The notes under the pieces are model-generated. The model made no database searches, was not told the origin of the DNA, and saw only the letters and a program-made list of their open reading frames with translations. Positions 20,886-32,686 of a DNA stretch of 64,000 nucleotides are shown here, piece by piece (position 1 is the first letter of the stretch; every line of letters starts with the position of its first letter). The DNA comes from Ophiobolus disseminans (lineage: Eukaryota; Ascomycota; Dothideomycetes; Pleosporales; Phaeosphaeriaceae): NCBI GenBank assembly GCA_010093685.1, contig MU006238.1:624129-688128 (forward strand). The letters run 5' to 3'. The position numbers were made by a program, and so were the translations under genes.

Positions 20886-22124
20886 TTACAATTTACCACC
20901 GTTCTTACGCTTCGCATCCTGCTTCGGCAAACCATGCTGCTGCCAAACCTCCATCATAACATATGCGAGACGCATGAGCTCGCCTTTCGGCAGGCCCAAC
21001 GCCTCACACAGCTCAGCGAGGAGCTGCAGGCTCTCAATGTCCACCTGGTTATACTTTGTTCCCTTGGATATTAGTTTCTGATGAAAATTGGCCCGTCCAA
21101 TACCGACAAACAAGCCCCTGCGAAACTGCAAACGGCGCAGAAGATGGGCGTTCTCTTTCCGCGCCAACCAGTGTTCATACGGTATCGAGTTGCATTCGAT
21201 CTGGCGCTTTTGGAAGTCGAAGTGTACGAATGCTGTTACGACAACGTATCATCTAATACCATCCGGTAGCGCAAAGTGCGAGAATTCTGGATACGAGGGC
21301 TGGCGCTCCCAAGTCTGCTGAATTTGAACGAAGCGGCGGCTCGGGAGGCGGCCGATGTAGCTAGCAGTCGGCCAAGCCAAATTCGCCACAGCGCCTTCAA
21401 AGCCCCCCTTGATCGACATGTACGGGCCACTATAACTGAAATTATGCTTCAAAATTGGATGGGCAAGCAAGTTGCGAATTTCACCACCATTTGGAGGGTA
21501 CCGGACCAGATAGCAATTGTACTCGTTCACGGCGGCGTAGCAGAACTGGTACTCTGCAGCGAGCTTTTTGGTGACTTGACCAACGGGTACTTTGATGGCG
21601 TAGCCGCAGGAGACAGGGTCGAAAACAATGCAATGGTCCCACAAGCGCAACATGGCAACGCAATGCATCTCCCGTGAGCTCTTCGGATTTTGGTCCCAGC
21701 TTTCGGTCGCGTATTCGACGCGTCGTGCGAATTCGGCGTACTCTGGACCTTTCTCTGCTAGCAAGTCTGCTTTGAAAGCTTTGTAACATTCGTTTGCCAT
21801 GAAAAGACAGCTACCGTACGGCGCTATCTCTGCGGCTATGGCGTTGGCGGCATCCGCAGCCTCCACTTTCGATTTGATCTTTCTGAGGTGCTCGTAGGAA
21901 TGAAAGTTGGAGTATAGAGGCATCTTCGTCATGCGAACGTTAAGGACAGCTGCATTCATTATCTCAAATACGCGTTCTTCCAATGCTTTGAGCAGCTCCA
22001 GTTCAGAAAGATCGTGCTGTTTTACCTCATTTTCACTCATGTCCATACCAAGAGTTGCACGCTGGAGTTCGGTGGCTATGATCTTGGGATGCAAGCGGCT
22101 GGCGTTTCGTTCTGATTGGACCAT
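20886..22124 (-). pseudogene. Hypothetical protein gene interrupted by one in-frame TGA
   Basis: From ATG 22124 the frame runs 291 codons to TGA 21251-21249. It then stays open in the same frame for another 120 codons to 20886, for 412 codons in all. The part after the stop (FVHFDFQKRQIECNS, then KENAHLLRRLQFRRGLF) reads as a natural continuation. The start is preceded by a good context and a TATAAG box near 22200. A 27-nt GT...AG stretch covering the stop is in-frame but too short for a normal intron. The context TGA TAC is not the known fungal readthrough motif TGA CTA. So it is either a nonsense allele, a consensus error, or two adjacent genes. No domain is recognised; the N-terminal half is rich in Ala and Glu helices. 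Confidence 0.6.
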
Positions 22125-22866
22125 GTTGGTTGAATCGATGGTTGAGTCGGTGTCAAAAATTGTGTTTGATGGAAAAAGATCCGGAGAAGCGGAAGTTCTT
22201 ATAGTGGTGGAGCGCGTTACATTGTTGAGCAGGCACAATGAAAGCAACTGTTGAGCAGTAAAATGCCCGTCATTGTGAATGTTCAACGCAACACAAACAT
22301 CCTGAAGACCCCGTGCACCTACATGCTAGAGAGAACAAGGATACGGGGTCTGACTTATCTATTTCCTATGTGCACAAGATTAGAGTAGTGATTTAGCCGG
22401 AGGCAAACCCTCGACAATGAGTCGGCCAACTTGGTATACATCACCTGGCTGGAAACAGCAGGATTGAGGTCGGAAATATCCGAAGATACAAGGAAACCCG
22501 AGAATTGGTTTTTAAGTATATGTCTATAGTGACAAGTGAGAAAAGAAAGAAAGGAAAACATTGTGCAGTACCGGTCGCTATTACTTTTTGTCACTCCCAT
22601 GTGCCCATCTGCCTCTTGCGCATGCTCTACCACATCTATCCAAGGCGAAGAGCCCTAATGATATGACGGATTGTTGCAAGTGGCATACTAAGCCGAGGAA
22701 GATATCTGAAGAAAACACAAGCCACAGAATTGTGGTAGAATGAATGACAAAGAAAAAAAAAGAAAAAAAAAATGCTGTTGAGAATGTGTGGGTTCAGTCC
22801 AGGTTAGTGGAAGGAAGGGCCGTGGTACCTCCGATGTGAGGGAGGCACGGCTGACTGTAACGTCCT
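22125..22866. other. Intergenic
   Basis: Holds the promoter of the minus-strand gene and an A-rich run at about 22748-22772. No gene is seen. Confidence 0.4.
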
Positions 22867-23343
22867 TACAGTACTAGTTCAAAAGTTTCTTCCGCGCGCT
22901 GATTTCCACACCAAGCCTCACCAAAAACGTCTGATCTTTGAGATAATACTAAGTCAGTAACCACAAATTCGAATTTGCTCAGATTCAAATCCAATACACC
23001 AGATTAGGGAAACTTCTATTGACATTCGTCTCGTGTAATAATAACCACAAGGTGCTCTATGGCGCAGGTGTGAAGTCAAAGTCGGCGTTTTTAGACCTGA
23101 TTTTGCCGATTTCTCATACAAATTGAAGGAAAATCAAACTTGCCTCACTTTATACCTCTCTCACTTGAATAACTATTATTTAAATTACTAACGCTCTTGT
23201 ATGTAGTGTCGCGACATATAGATATGTCTATAGTATTAATCTGAGGTGATTTAAATAAGTAGTTGTTGAGATAATTGACTGTGAAATGTGGGTGTTTTGG
23301 TGAGAATTCGCTTCGCGGAACAAACTTTTGACGAGGGACTGTA
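22867..23343. mobile_element. MITE with TA target duplication and about 30-bp terminal inverted repeats
   Basis: The left end TACAGT at 22867 and the right end ACTGTA ending at 23343 are mirrored. Inward they share TCAAAAGTTT-TTCCGCG at the same spacing, with about 24 of 30 positions alike. Further in, CTCACCAAAA matches after a small gap. The ends are CAGT...ACTG flanked by TA on both sides, as in Tc1/mariner elements. The interior is about 400 bp, AT-rich and non-coding, so this is a non-autonomous element. It may have been mobilised by a transposase like the relic at 2.5-3.7 kb, whose downstream end reads AACTTTTGGTGACTG. Confidence 0.7.
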
Positions 23344-23676
23344 CGTGAAGTTGGTGTAGCCTCTTTCACGTAACAACATAATAGTCAATACAATACGTTG
23401 CAGCCACCCCACCTCGTCCTCCTCCTTATTCGGTGCTCTATGGTAGTCATACTACTAGAGGGACCTTGATCCAATAAATGCCATAAATCGTCACCAGTCT
23501 ATTTCACCGGTAGGATGACAGAGCTGACGAGATGGAGGACTCGTGTTTGTGCTATAGGGCAGAAGTCGAAGTGCCCCATAAATTAATGATAAACTGAAAC
23601 CAGAAGAATGAACCAGAGAGTGTTGGAGTATACGGAGTGTGTGCTTGGCGATGTTGCTGAGTGCAAAGGCAGTTCG

Positions 23677-24904
23677 TTAGTCTGAGCGAACGACTTGAGC
23701 TCGCTTGCGACGGGGCGCCAGATCCTCCTCATCGTTATCATCATTACCATCGTTGTTGCTGTCATCATCTTCGTTGTCTGCCGGACGACGCTTGTGACCA
23801 GCCCTCGTCAGTCGGAAAGATCGGAAGTCGGTCATGTCAGGATTGTGCTGCCACTGCAACTTGTCCCAATTGTAGACATACTTCTCGATGCTCCGAAGGC
23901 TCTTGATAATCTCGTGGGTCTTCTTGGGATGTAGATCGTTGCCGTCCAAAGGCATGACTTTCATGATGGTCCAGTCGGGTACCGGACCGCAACACAGCCA
24001 TTCATTGTCATGCGTGTCCGCTGCTCCACAGTCCATGTCGTACTTGCCAGTCTTTCGTAACTCGACCCCCTCATCCACATGTCAGCTCCATAATCGATAG
24101 GTTGCTGCATCGAGATAGCCGAACCGTCGAACGGTTTCGCCGTGTCCCGGACCCATACGGGCCATTTTACACGGCGCGTCTTCTGCGTATGATCCATGTT
24201 AGTCAGGGTTCCGTCTACGAAATATACCATTCCGGACGCCATGGTGCCATGCATGGTCGCTGGGACAAGGCCTTTGAAGTCGATCATTGTGACAGTGACA
24301 CGTTGACCGACCTTTCGGTTATCGTTGTACTGCTTGTAGGCCCTGGTTTCAGCCTCGACTAAATGGTCTGAGCATGTGTTCATAAGCTCCACACAGTTTT
24401 ACTCACCGACTGTATGATAGGACGAGACGAATGGCGACGGGTCCCTAAACATCTGGGGGTTGTAATGTCGACGGATGCGTGGTGGGACCATGTCCTGCCA
24501 AGGATTGAAATCGCCAATGTTCTGGAATGTGTTGCCTTCGGCGAGCTTGAGGTGAGGATTGTCGCGATGTTTCTTGAAGCACTCCTTGGGGACATTGCGA
24601 TTGAGAGTGGCCGATTCCTCGTAGGAAGTAGGGAATGAAGCTCGAGGTAGTAGATTGCCAGTTGCCCTTGTACGTTCTTCTGGTCCGTTGAATGTGCTGC
24701 AAACCGTTAATTACAAAGTAGTAATGTGTGAACATGGCTCTACATTTTGATTTCACCCTCGAGAGTCACCTTTAGATGTGGCTTCACTGCCTTGGCGGAC
24801 CTCGATGCTACCTTTGCTGATACCTTTTGCTGAGAGGGTGCAATCGAGGTTGTTTTGACTGACATCAAGGTCCGTTCCGGACTACTCCTCGCAGTGTCGC
24901 TCAT
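23677..24904 (-). CDS. Hypothetical protein with acidic and basic nuclear-type tail (350 aa)
   Basis: Four exons rebuild one protein across three frames: 24904-24744, 24696-24407, 24367-24159 and 24069-23677. The introns are 47, 39 and 89 nt. The first two joints are firm because the text is continuous (EGEIKITFNGPEERTR and SYHTVDHLVEAETRAY). The third joint (KWP to GVELRKTGKY) is the best of several. The C-terminus has an Asp/Asn/Glu run followed by PRRKRAQVV, a likely nuclear localisation signal. The middle is rich in His, Asn and Trp with no named domain. I do not recognise the family. The 5' ends of this gene and of SEC5 face away from each other over 669 bp. Confidence 0.65.
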
Positions 24905-25573
24905 ACTGGTGTTCTGGTCATTATTATCTTGATGTTGGATGGTAGGGATAATAGTAGTTGGTGATGGATGCTGAAGTAGAGAAGTATCAAGCAGATATGT
25001 CGGCTGAGAGAGATGGATGATTATAAAAGAAGGTTGTTGGTGTGGCGGAGGTTATGTAGAGTGGAGGAAGGCTTTATATGCACCTTTCGTGAGGGAGCCA
25101 GGATGACCGCGGCTAGTCAACTGCTTGCCCAACAGTTGTGAGTGAAGGTAGGGTAAGTGAATGGGAACAAAGTAACTAAAAGAGATTGCGATACCAAATG
25201 ATACTGCATTGTCTCATTGCCTCTCTGAAGTGAGATACCAAATGCTCACGGTCAATCACGTTGCCCTGAAGACATGGAGTCATGGTGAAGTAAGTGTAGA
25301 TGCAAGATCTAGCCGCCAAATCGATCTGGGCGTCACAGATGATAGTGGCTCTCCAATAGGGCGAGGCTGAAGCATTTCGAGATGTGATGCACATGGGCGG
25401 GTGTGAGCTGTTCGGGCCAAGCACAACGAAGCGGAAATGGTGATGAGGGACACCAGGGTCCGCCAAGCAATGCGCATCTGTGATTGGCGGTCGCAACCAC
25501 GTCTCAGACAGCTGCCACTCTTCTGACCAACATTCGTAAAAGCGACGCATGCGCCCCGCTCGCAGCAGCAGCA
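24905..25573. other. Divergent intergenic region before SEC5
   Basis: It separates two genes reading outward. No frame is convincing. Confidence 0.4.
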
Positions 25574-28500
25574 ATGGATCCCGCGCTGGAGCAGGCCATA
25601 CTCAACAAATACAACCTCACGACGCTGTACCCCACGCGATGGCCCGACGAGAAGAACGACGACTCGGATTCGGATGCGGAAGCTCCCACACCGGCAGCAC
25701 CGCAGCCCGTACGGCGGTCAAAGTCACGATACTCTGTGCTGGAAGATAGGTCTCGGTTCTCGCGGCAGGTCCCGGGGGCGGAGAGATCCAAGGACGGCAA
25801 GGAGAATCTGGTGCAGAAGGACGAGCAGGACCCGCTGGGCATGTACCCGAGCGTTGTGCAGGTGCTGCGCGCGCGGAACGTCCAGGTTGAGGAGGATATC
25901 AAGCTCCGTAGGTGCAGGCAGCACGTGATGTCATACATTCATCTGACAATCCAAAGGCAACCGCTTCCTCCTCAGCTCTACCACCTTCTCGCCGCAGCTC
26001 TTCCTCTCCCAGGTGCACAGCGATGCCTCGACCGACATGCTGCTCGCCGGCCTCGAGTTCCTGTCCAACTCGATCGAGAAGAAGTCGGCGTCGCTCAAGG
26101 TGCTCGTCGAGTCCAACTTCGAGCGCTTCGTCGGCGCAAAGGCCACCATTGACCGCGTGTACACGGAAATGCGTGACCAAGGGAAGGAGCCCGAGTCGCC
26201 CGCTCGCTCAGGACACGCGCGAGTCACCAGCCGTTCAAGCTTTTCTAGCAGGAAGCTCAGCGACAGCCTCGCTCCCGGCACGATCAAGCCTCTGCCGACA
26301 GAGAGGCGGAAGAATGCGCTGGTTAAGGAGAGCGAATACGGCGTGCACGGTATCAAGGTCCCGCTGACCGAGGTCGCCGTCAAGGCCGAGGAGGTGTGGG
26401 GTCCTGCCCTCAACGGCCGCGAAAAGCAGGAGACGCTCAAATCTATACAAGAGGCAGTTGAGCAGCACCGCGGTCTGTTCGAGGTGGCCTCTGCACTGCA
26501 AGAAGCGATACGGAGAAAGGACCACGAAGGCATAGTAGAAGAGTACAAGCGCGCGCGCAGGTACGCCGAGGAAGCAAGAAGTACAGCAGAGGTGGCGCGC
26601 GAGACCAGGTCACCTCTCCCAGACTCAAAGCTACACCAGGTCATCATCACAGCGAGGATGTGGGCCGAGGTTGAGCGTCAGATTGAGGCTTTCAAGCGGG
26701 AGTCGTGGAAGCGGCTGGTAAACACGCACTTCACCAAGCATCAGACAGGATCCGACAACACCAAATCCGACCAGTATATGGGCATCATCTCCATTATGCT
26801 CGAGCTCGGTGTAGAAGACAATCCCATCTCGATATGGCTGCTTTCGCGCTACGACCATCTCAAGTCGCGTCTCAACACTACATGCGAGCGCTCGAGAGTC
26901 GAATTGGAGATTCTTCGTCGGCATTTAGCAAACGGCGAGAAGCCGAGCATGCGGCAACAGCAGAAGCACCTACGTTCGGTCCCAACGAGTGGCAACATCA
27001 GCGCCGAACCATCGAAGCTGGACACGCCAAAGATCATCGAGTTTTGGGAGCATGTGAATGCGTCCATGTCCACGCTTCTGTCTAACAAAGGTGGCCTCAT
27101 CAGCGAACTTATCGAGTACTGGGACATTGCCCAATCTTTCATGTCTGGCCGCGCTCAAAGAAACTTGCCTACAGGGTACCAGAACCAGTCTTTGGTCCAC
27201 CACAGGCTCACCGATGACAACAAAATCCAGCTTGAAAGAGGGGTATCCGAGCTCAGCAGCATCATTCGCGAGCATCTGAGATCGTTGTTCTCGGAGCCCC
27301 CCATCGAGGACGTATCTGCACTCTTTTCACCACTGCCGACTACACCCACACCCACCACACCCAGGACGCCGCTCAGCGCAGCTTTGAGCCCTACAGCGGG
27401 TTCACGGTTCCGCTTCGACCCGAACAATGTGCCACCGCCGTCTCCCAGTCGCGGCGAAAGCTGGGAGAGGTATGCATTTTGGCCTCCACACTCGAATGCA
27501 TTGTCAGGATCCTACTTCCTTTCCAGGACGCTTATTTTGATTGGCACGGCCGCCAATGAGCTTGCGTCGCTCCGGCTTCCTGAGACTGGAGCTTCCACAC
27601 GTCCCGATGAAGACCTTCGTATGATGCTTGGCAGCGTTCGCGAGCGTTCCGTCCAAGCTATATGCGTGGCATGGGCTGCGGATGCCGAAAAGCTCAAGGT
27701 GCTCGAGGACTGGACGCGAAACGTCGATCGCAAAGACACCACCAATCTACCGCAGCGCTTTCTGGCGGTGCAAAGCTTCCTTTTGAACAACTTGCAAAAG
27801 ACGATGTATGTTGAAGCATCAAGCAAGACCGCCGTGGATGTTGTTGTGCCACCGAGCAGTAAGCTGCTGCAGTTGGTAAAGGGCCAGTTTGTCGCCAGCG
27901 TGTATAAAACACTGGGCGGTATGGTCGAATGTGCTGAAATTGGGCGAAAAGTCATTAGCGAGGACCCTGGCATGAGAGGCGATGATATCACGATTGACAC
28001 ACAAGAGTTCGAGGAAGACGCGTGGGGCAAGGTAGATGCGAACAACAAGGTAAGTCTGCAGTCTCTAGACTTCAAGTAAATGACACTTACAATTCCAGCC
28101 AATCCGTCAACTTCTTACTCTCTCGAATATGTCCGCCTTCCAGAGCGAAATCTCTCCTTCCCTGATCGGCCTATATGAAAACCTTTTCAGCGTGCAACTG
28201 CCCGACGAGAACCTCAAGATCCAGGACGTAATCTCGCAGCTCGAAAGTAAAATCTTCGCGTCGTACACCGCGCCCTACGCCGCAAAGATAGCATCTACTA
28301 TTGAGGCCGGCGTCTACAGTCCATCATGGGCGCCACCACCCCCACCAGGAAAGGGTGTGGCGGACAGAGATCCAAGTCCGTTCGTTTTTACCGTATTGTT
28401 AGATCTCGTCATCGTGCATACAGAGTCGTCGACAACATCTTACCCCCTCACAGGACGCATTCTGAAAGCTTTATTCGAATCCACAACGCAGTCCCTCATC

Positions 28501-28806
28501 AACACTTTCCGTAGCCCCAATTTACCTACCATCTCGCTCCCACAGCTCATGCAGGCTACCCTGGACGTTGAGTTCATGGCACAAACGCTGGCAAGCTACA
28601 CCACGGAGGTTGCGTCGCAGATTCAGACAGAGATCTACCAGGTTCTCGACGCGAAGACAGATAACGCGGCTCGCGTGAGGCTGCAGGATGAATTAGGTAG
28701 TCTAAGGTCTACGCTCAAGAGGTTGCGCGAGGGCACGAAAGTGCAATTTGCATGTTTCAGACGGGTGAAGCGTAGCCCCTTGGGCGAGGATAGTGGGAAG
28801 CGGTAG
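25574..28806 (+). CDS. SEC5: Exocyst complex subunit Sec5 (1044 aa)
   Basis: The exons are 25574-25907, 25957-28049 and 28099-28806. Both introns are 49 nt. The start MDPALEQAILNKYNL and the segment LRNRFLLSSTTFSPQLFL, which spans the first splice joint, match fungal Sec5, as does LESNFERFVGAK-type text (here VLVESNFERFVGAKATIDR). Sec5 is part of the eight-subunit exocyst that tethers secretory vesicles to the plasma membrane at growing hyphal tips. The length is normal for filamentous fungi. An acidic Ser/Asp-rich linker follows the N-terminus, and a Pro/Thr-rich loop lies near residue 560, where fungal members vary. It is the clearest housekeeping anchor in the window. Confidence 0.93.
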
Positions 28807-29349
28807 AAGGGAAGTAAGTGGGTTGGGTACCCGTTCGAATTACGAACCACTCCACAACACGCCACGTAGAATTAGTTTTCCAAGCACACATCCCTTACTA
28901 TCTATTTCAAGCCATCATCCACCCACGTCGCTGTTTTAGCAAGCGAGTCTGCATTACTTCCCGCCGCCGATCCCGTCGATCCCGCATTCCCAAATGCGCA
29001 TCACGAACTCTACATCCAACAGCCACAACACGAGTCCCTTCAGCTTTCATCTACTCCCCTCGTCCATGATGAAAGAGGCGCACGTCTTGGCCCCCGTTTG
29101 TGCGACCTTGCGCTTTACACATACGACGTACACGAGCCGGGATCTGCGCGTCGGGGACTACAACGTGTCGATCGCGGGAACATGGACCTTCCCGACTGGG
29201 ACGAGTATGCGAGAATAGGGCGATGGGACGATTCTGCTTAAGCAGGCAATTGCGTATAAGTAGTCGTTGGAAATGCACTCCCGTGGGCGTCATCAACTTG
29301 AACAGAATAGTTTCAGCATCACACGACTACTACTTGACTCGAAATCGAA
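28807..29349. other. Intergenic between SEC5 and lysozyme
   Basis: Plus-strand frames of about 75 codons occur near 28994-29218, one of them protein-like (YNVSIAGTWTF), but they lack a start with context and a recognisable domain. I leave this stretch without a gene. Confidence 0.35.
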
Positions 29350-29962
29350 ATGCTCATCCCAACTCTAACCCTCGCCCTTGCGTCGCCGCTGCAAATAAGG
29401 CAATGCACAGGCCCATCCGTTAACGCCGCAACCATCGCGCTGATAAAAGAATTCGAAGGCTTCGTTGCGTCGCCAGCGCCGGATCCCATCGGCCTGCCTA
29501 CAGTTGGATACGGGCATCTGTGCAAGACGAGCGGGTGCGCTGAAGTCCCGTACTCCTTCCCGCTCACGACGGGGACGGCGAGCCAATTGTTGGCTGCGGA
29601 TGTGAAGGTACGCTGGACCATCCCCAATACAATCATACTAATGAAGACGGTGTTAACATGTGAACAAGAGTCCGCAACAAACCATAACCCTCAAAACAAC
29701 CTCCGCCGTCGTCCTAAACGCAAATCAATACGGCGCACTCGTGTCCTGGGCATTCAACGTCGGGCCGGGGAACGTCGAATCGTCCACCCTCTTGCGGCGC
29801 TTGAATGCGGGAGAAGCGCCGGGCACGGTTATTGCGGAGGAATTGCCAAAGTGGAATAAAGCGGGTGGACAGACGTTGCCGGGCTTGACGAGACGGCGGG
29901 CGGCGGAGGTTAGTCTGGCGCAGGCGGGTGGGAGTGGGGGGGCGTTGCCTGCTTGTGGGTAG
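29350..29962 (+). CDS. Secreted GH24 phage-type lysozyme (183 aa)
   Basis: The exons are 29350-29607 and 29669-29962 with a 61-nt GTACGC...AAG intron and no phase break. A signal peptide (MLIPTLTLALAS) precedes a complete GH24 domain. The catalytic triad of T4-type lysozymes is visible with its fixed spacing E-x8-D-x5-T: Glu in EFEGFV, Asp in APDPIG, Thr in PTVGYGH. The family landmark GALVSWAFNVGPG and the C-terminal RRRAAE also fit. The enzyme cleaves bacterial peptidoglycan. Fungal GH24 genes are thought to come from bacteria or phage by transfer and are probably used against competing bacteria. That is family knowledge and inference, not something this sequence proves. Confidence 0.92.
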
Positions 29963-30092
29963 AGAATGGGATGAAGTCTTAGGACTTTTGCAGGGTATAT
30001 GATGGGATATGATATGAATTAAGATGTAGTACAATGAGGGTATATAACGCGCAGGAATAGAACTTTTCATCAAATGAGAAACCGTGGGGATA

Positions 30093-32298
30093 TCATGTCG
30101 AAGCTGTGGCGGTCTTAGCGGACGGAAGAAGGTTCGAAACGAGTGCGATTTTCAGTTTGGTGACGGGGTGTGGACTGGGTGTGTTCTTGGGCGTGGTTTT
30201 GTTCTGCGCAGATGGTGTGCTGGAAGGTGCATCTTCTAATGCTGGCTCCTTCGTAGACGTATCCTTCGATGTTCCATTCAGCTTCTTCGGAGTGGACGCG
30301 CTCTCACTCTCAGACAACACGTCTTCCTTTCGTCGAGGGGTCGGCGATTGGGTTGCTTCTGAGGCGTGTGGTGCATTCGAAGATGGGTCCTTCTTCCTTT
30401 GTTGTGGAGTGGGTGTATCTGGCGTTGATGGTGGACTTTCTTTCGATGTGGCTGATGGTGTTCCATTTTCACCATTCGTCCAGGACTCGTCCCTGAGCAC
30501 TTTCGACTCTGGTGTTCCCGTGCTTGACGCAGTCGCTACCAACTCATCGGACGATCGTTTGGTCTGCGCAAACGACGGAGAGGTAGTATTCTCGATGCCG
30601 AGTCCTTCCGCCTTCGCACCCGTTTCCGCATTGTCTGGCTCGGTCGCCGTTGTTGAGGGAATGCTAAAGTCATCATGCGCTTCATGGATAGTATCGCCGT
30701 TCACAACCCCCGTCTTCCTCGCTATCGTTGGACCTTTCCACTCAGGATGCGGTATCCGTCCGATGATGTTCAGCCGTCCAGTCCCGGCCCTCGCCCATTC
30801 CCATATACCCCTCGACGGCGTTCGCTGAAGCACGCTTGCCGCACCCTGCCCGTCACCCGACTCGCCTTCAGTCGTCCCGTTGCTTTCCTGAAGTTGGCGA
30901 GACGTGTCGCCGGAGCTTGGGAGGTGCTCTCCTGGGGCTGGGTGTGACTGCGTCTCCGTTGATTCGGGCATGTGACTCTCGGGCGCCTTTTTCTTCCTCT
31001 CCGGCGGCGTGATCTTGCGCCACTTCTCCCGGTCTTTCGAGGCGTCCGGATTGGGCGGCAGACTTCCGGTGGCCGTCTCCGGTGACGTACCAACTGTCGA
31101 AGTCGCCGGACCTGTCAGGCGACGGCGGAGAGGGCCGGCGCTTATGCCGTCCTGAGGGCGAGCTTGGCGCGGAGGATGCTGGCGAGGCGTCTTTGGAGGA
31201 GGCGGGAGGGGACGGTGGCTCGGCGGGTCGGAGCTTGTGGAGGGAGCGGATTTGGCGGATGGCGGGGCGGGACGCTGCGCTAGAGTCTTGCGTGCTGGTT
31301 AATGCGTGTTATTATGCGTCTTGCGAGGACACTCGGTACTCACCTTGCTTGGCCCTGCCCTTGCCTTTGACGTGGCAGTTCGGCCCGTCCTCGTGGTCGT
31401 GGTACTCGCACTGGGGTCCGCTTTCCGTCGGATCCTCGAACAGCATGCCGCCAGTGCCGTGTCGGATGGCCTTGACGAGGTCGACGGCAAAGTCCGGGTT
31501 GTTCTCGAAGCACTGGCGGTACGTGTCCACGTCGCGCTCGCTGCCGGGGTCCATGATCTGACGCGCGGCGATTCGTGTCATCAGCTTCCTGAAGGGCGAG
31601 CCGGACGGGCTCTTGCGGTAGATGTCGTCGATCTCGTCGGCGTCTGGCACCAGCTCGGCCTGGTTGAGGCCCTTGCGGTACTGGTCCATGGCCACGTTCT
31701 TCAGCTGCGGCATGTCGAGGCGGTCGCACAGCAGGTAGAGGGCGTGGCAGCTCACGGCGTACTCGTACTTTTGCGTGGCGTCTGCCATGTCGGATACATC
31801 GTCGAGCTTTCCCTGGTAGAGCCACTTGACGAGCAGCTCAAAGCCGGCGGGGTCGTACTCGTGCAGCTCGAGCTTGTCCTTCCGCTTCCTGTCCCCTCCG
31901 TCGCCCTCCAGCTCGGCCTCGAGAAGCTCCGAGTGGTGGCAGAGCAGGTTGCGGTGGAGGGACCAGTGGCGCTTGGCCTCGCCAACGTAGATGTCAATCA
32001 TGGAGCCGGATAGCAACCTGTCGCGCTGCAGCTTAGCCTTTGCGCGCACGTGCAGACGGTGGGAATAGAGGCGATGCGCCAGCCCAGGTCGCAGCGCAAG
32101 ACACCGCGAGGGCGACTCGGCCTTTTGCGCCAGCCCCAATTGGCTGGCCTCTGCAGGCGGCGCATCTTGCAAGTCCTCCTCCTGCTCTACGGCAGACGAC
32201 TCAGATGCGCCTGAGGTGTCGGAAGGGTCTAAGAAAGGATCGTCTACGTACTCAGCAAAGGTCGCGGCGGGTACATCGCCGATGCTGCCGTTCGCCAT
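30093..32298 (-). CDS. BTB/POZ-domain protein with long low-complexity tail
   Basis: Exon 1 is 32298-31344 (start MANGSIGDVP; another ATG lies 20 codons upstream at 32358). It encodes a BTB fold near residues 95-200: the SGSMIDIYVGEAKRHWSLH strand-helix start, LLCHHSELLEAEL and a C-terminal helical part. The 57-nt intron 31287-31343 leads into exon 2, a Ser/Pro-rich stretch open to about 31091. The final exon, ending at TGA-free frame stop 30093, is also Ser/Thr/Pro-rich. The joint between the last two is not certain: GTACGT at 31090 to an acceptor at 30997, or GTCCGG at 31111 to 31063. BTB proteins of this type often serve as cullin-3 adaptors or scaffolds. Total length is about 650 residues. 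Confidence 0.75.
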
Positions 32299-32686
32299 GC
32301 GCGATCGTCGAGTGCTGTAGGCGAAGTCACGATAGTAGACGATGCGATCGTGCCACATGCAGCGCGGTGATGGCGCTCATAGAGACGGACTTGGGATGGA
32401 GATGGGATGGAAGCTGCGCTCCGCTATGGCACCTGCTTGAGCTGCATAACAGGGCAGGCGCCACGCACGGCTGGGGGAGGCACGGTGGCTGATGGTGACG
32501 TCGCAGCTGGCTGGGGTCCCTTGCCCGATTGGTCCGACGACCACAACACCACCTCGCTAACTTCTTGAACTCTGCAGGACAGAACACAGGAGCAGATGTG
32601 CTTTGCCTATTGATTTCCAATTTATCTCCGGGCTTTCTGCAATATTAACAATACCGTGCATCTATACACGCTTACCGTGCAGTGCC
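32299..32686. other. Intergenic between BTB gene and NLR relic
   Basis: Promoter side of the BTB gene. The junction where the NLR relic begins is near 32680. No gene is seen. Confidence 0.4.

Noticed and set aside
22738..22772. A-rich run as possible poly-A tail of a retro-element
   Set aside because: No retro-element body, target duplication or reverse transcriptase text lies next to it.
28994..29218. Small plus-strand frame after SEC5
   Set aside because: There is a competing, equally open frame, no signal or domain, and no splice evidence.
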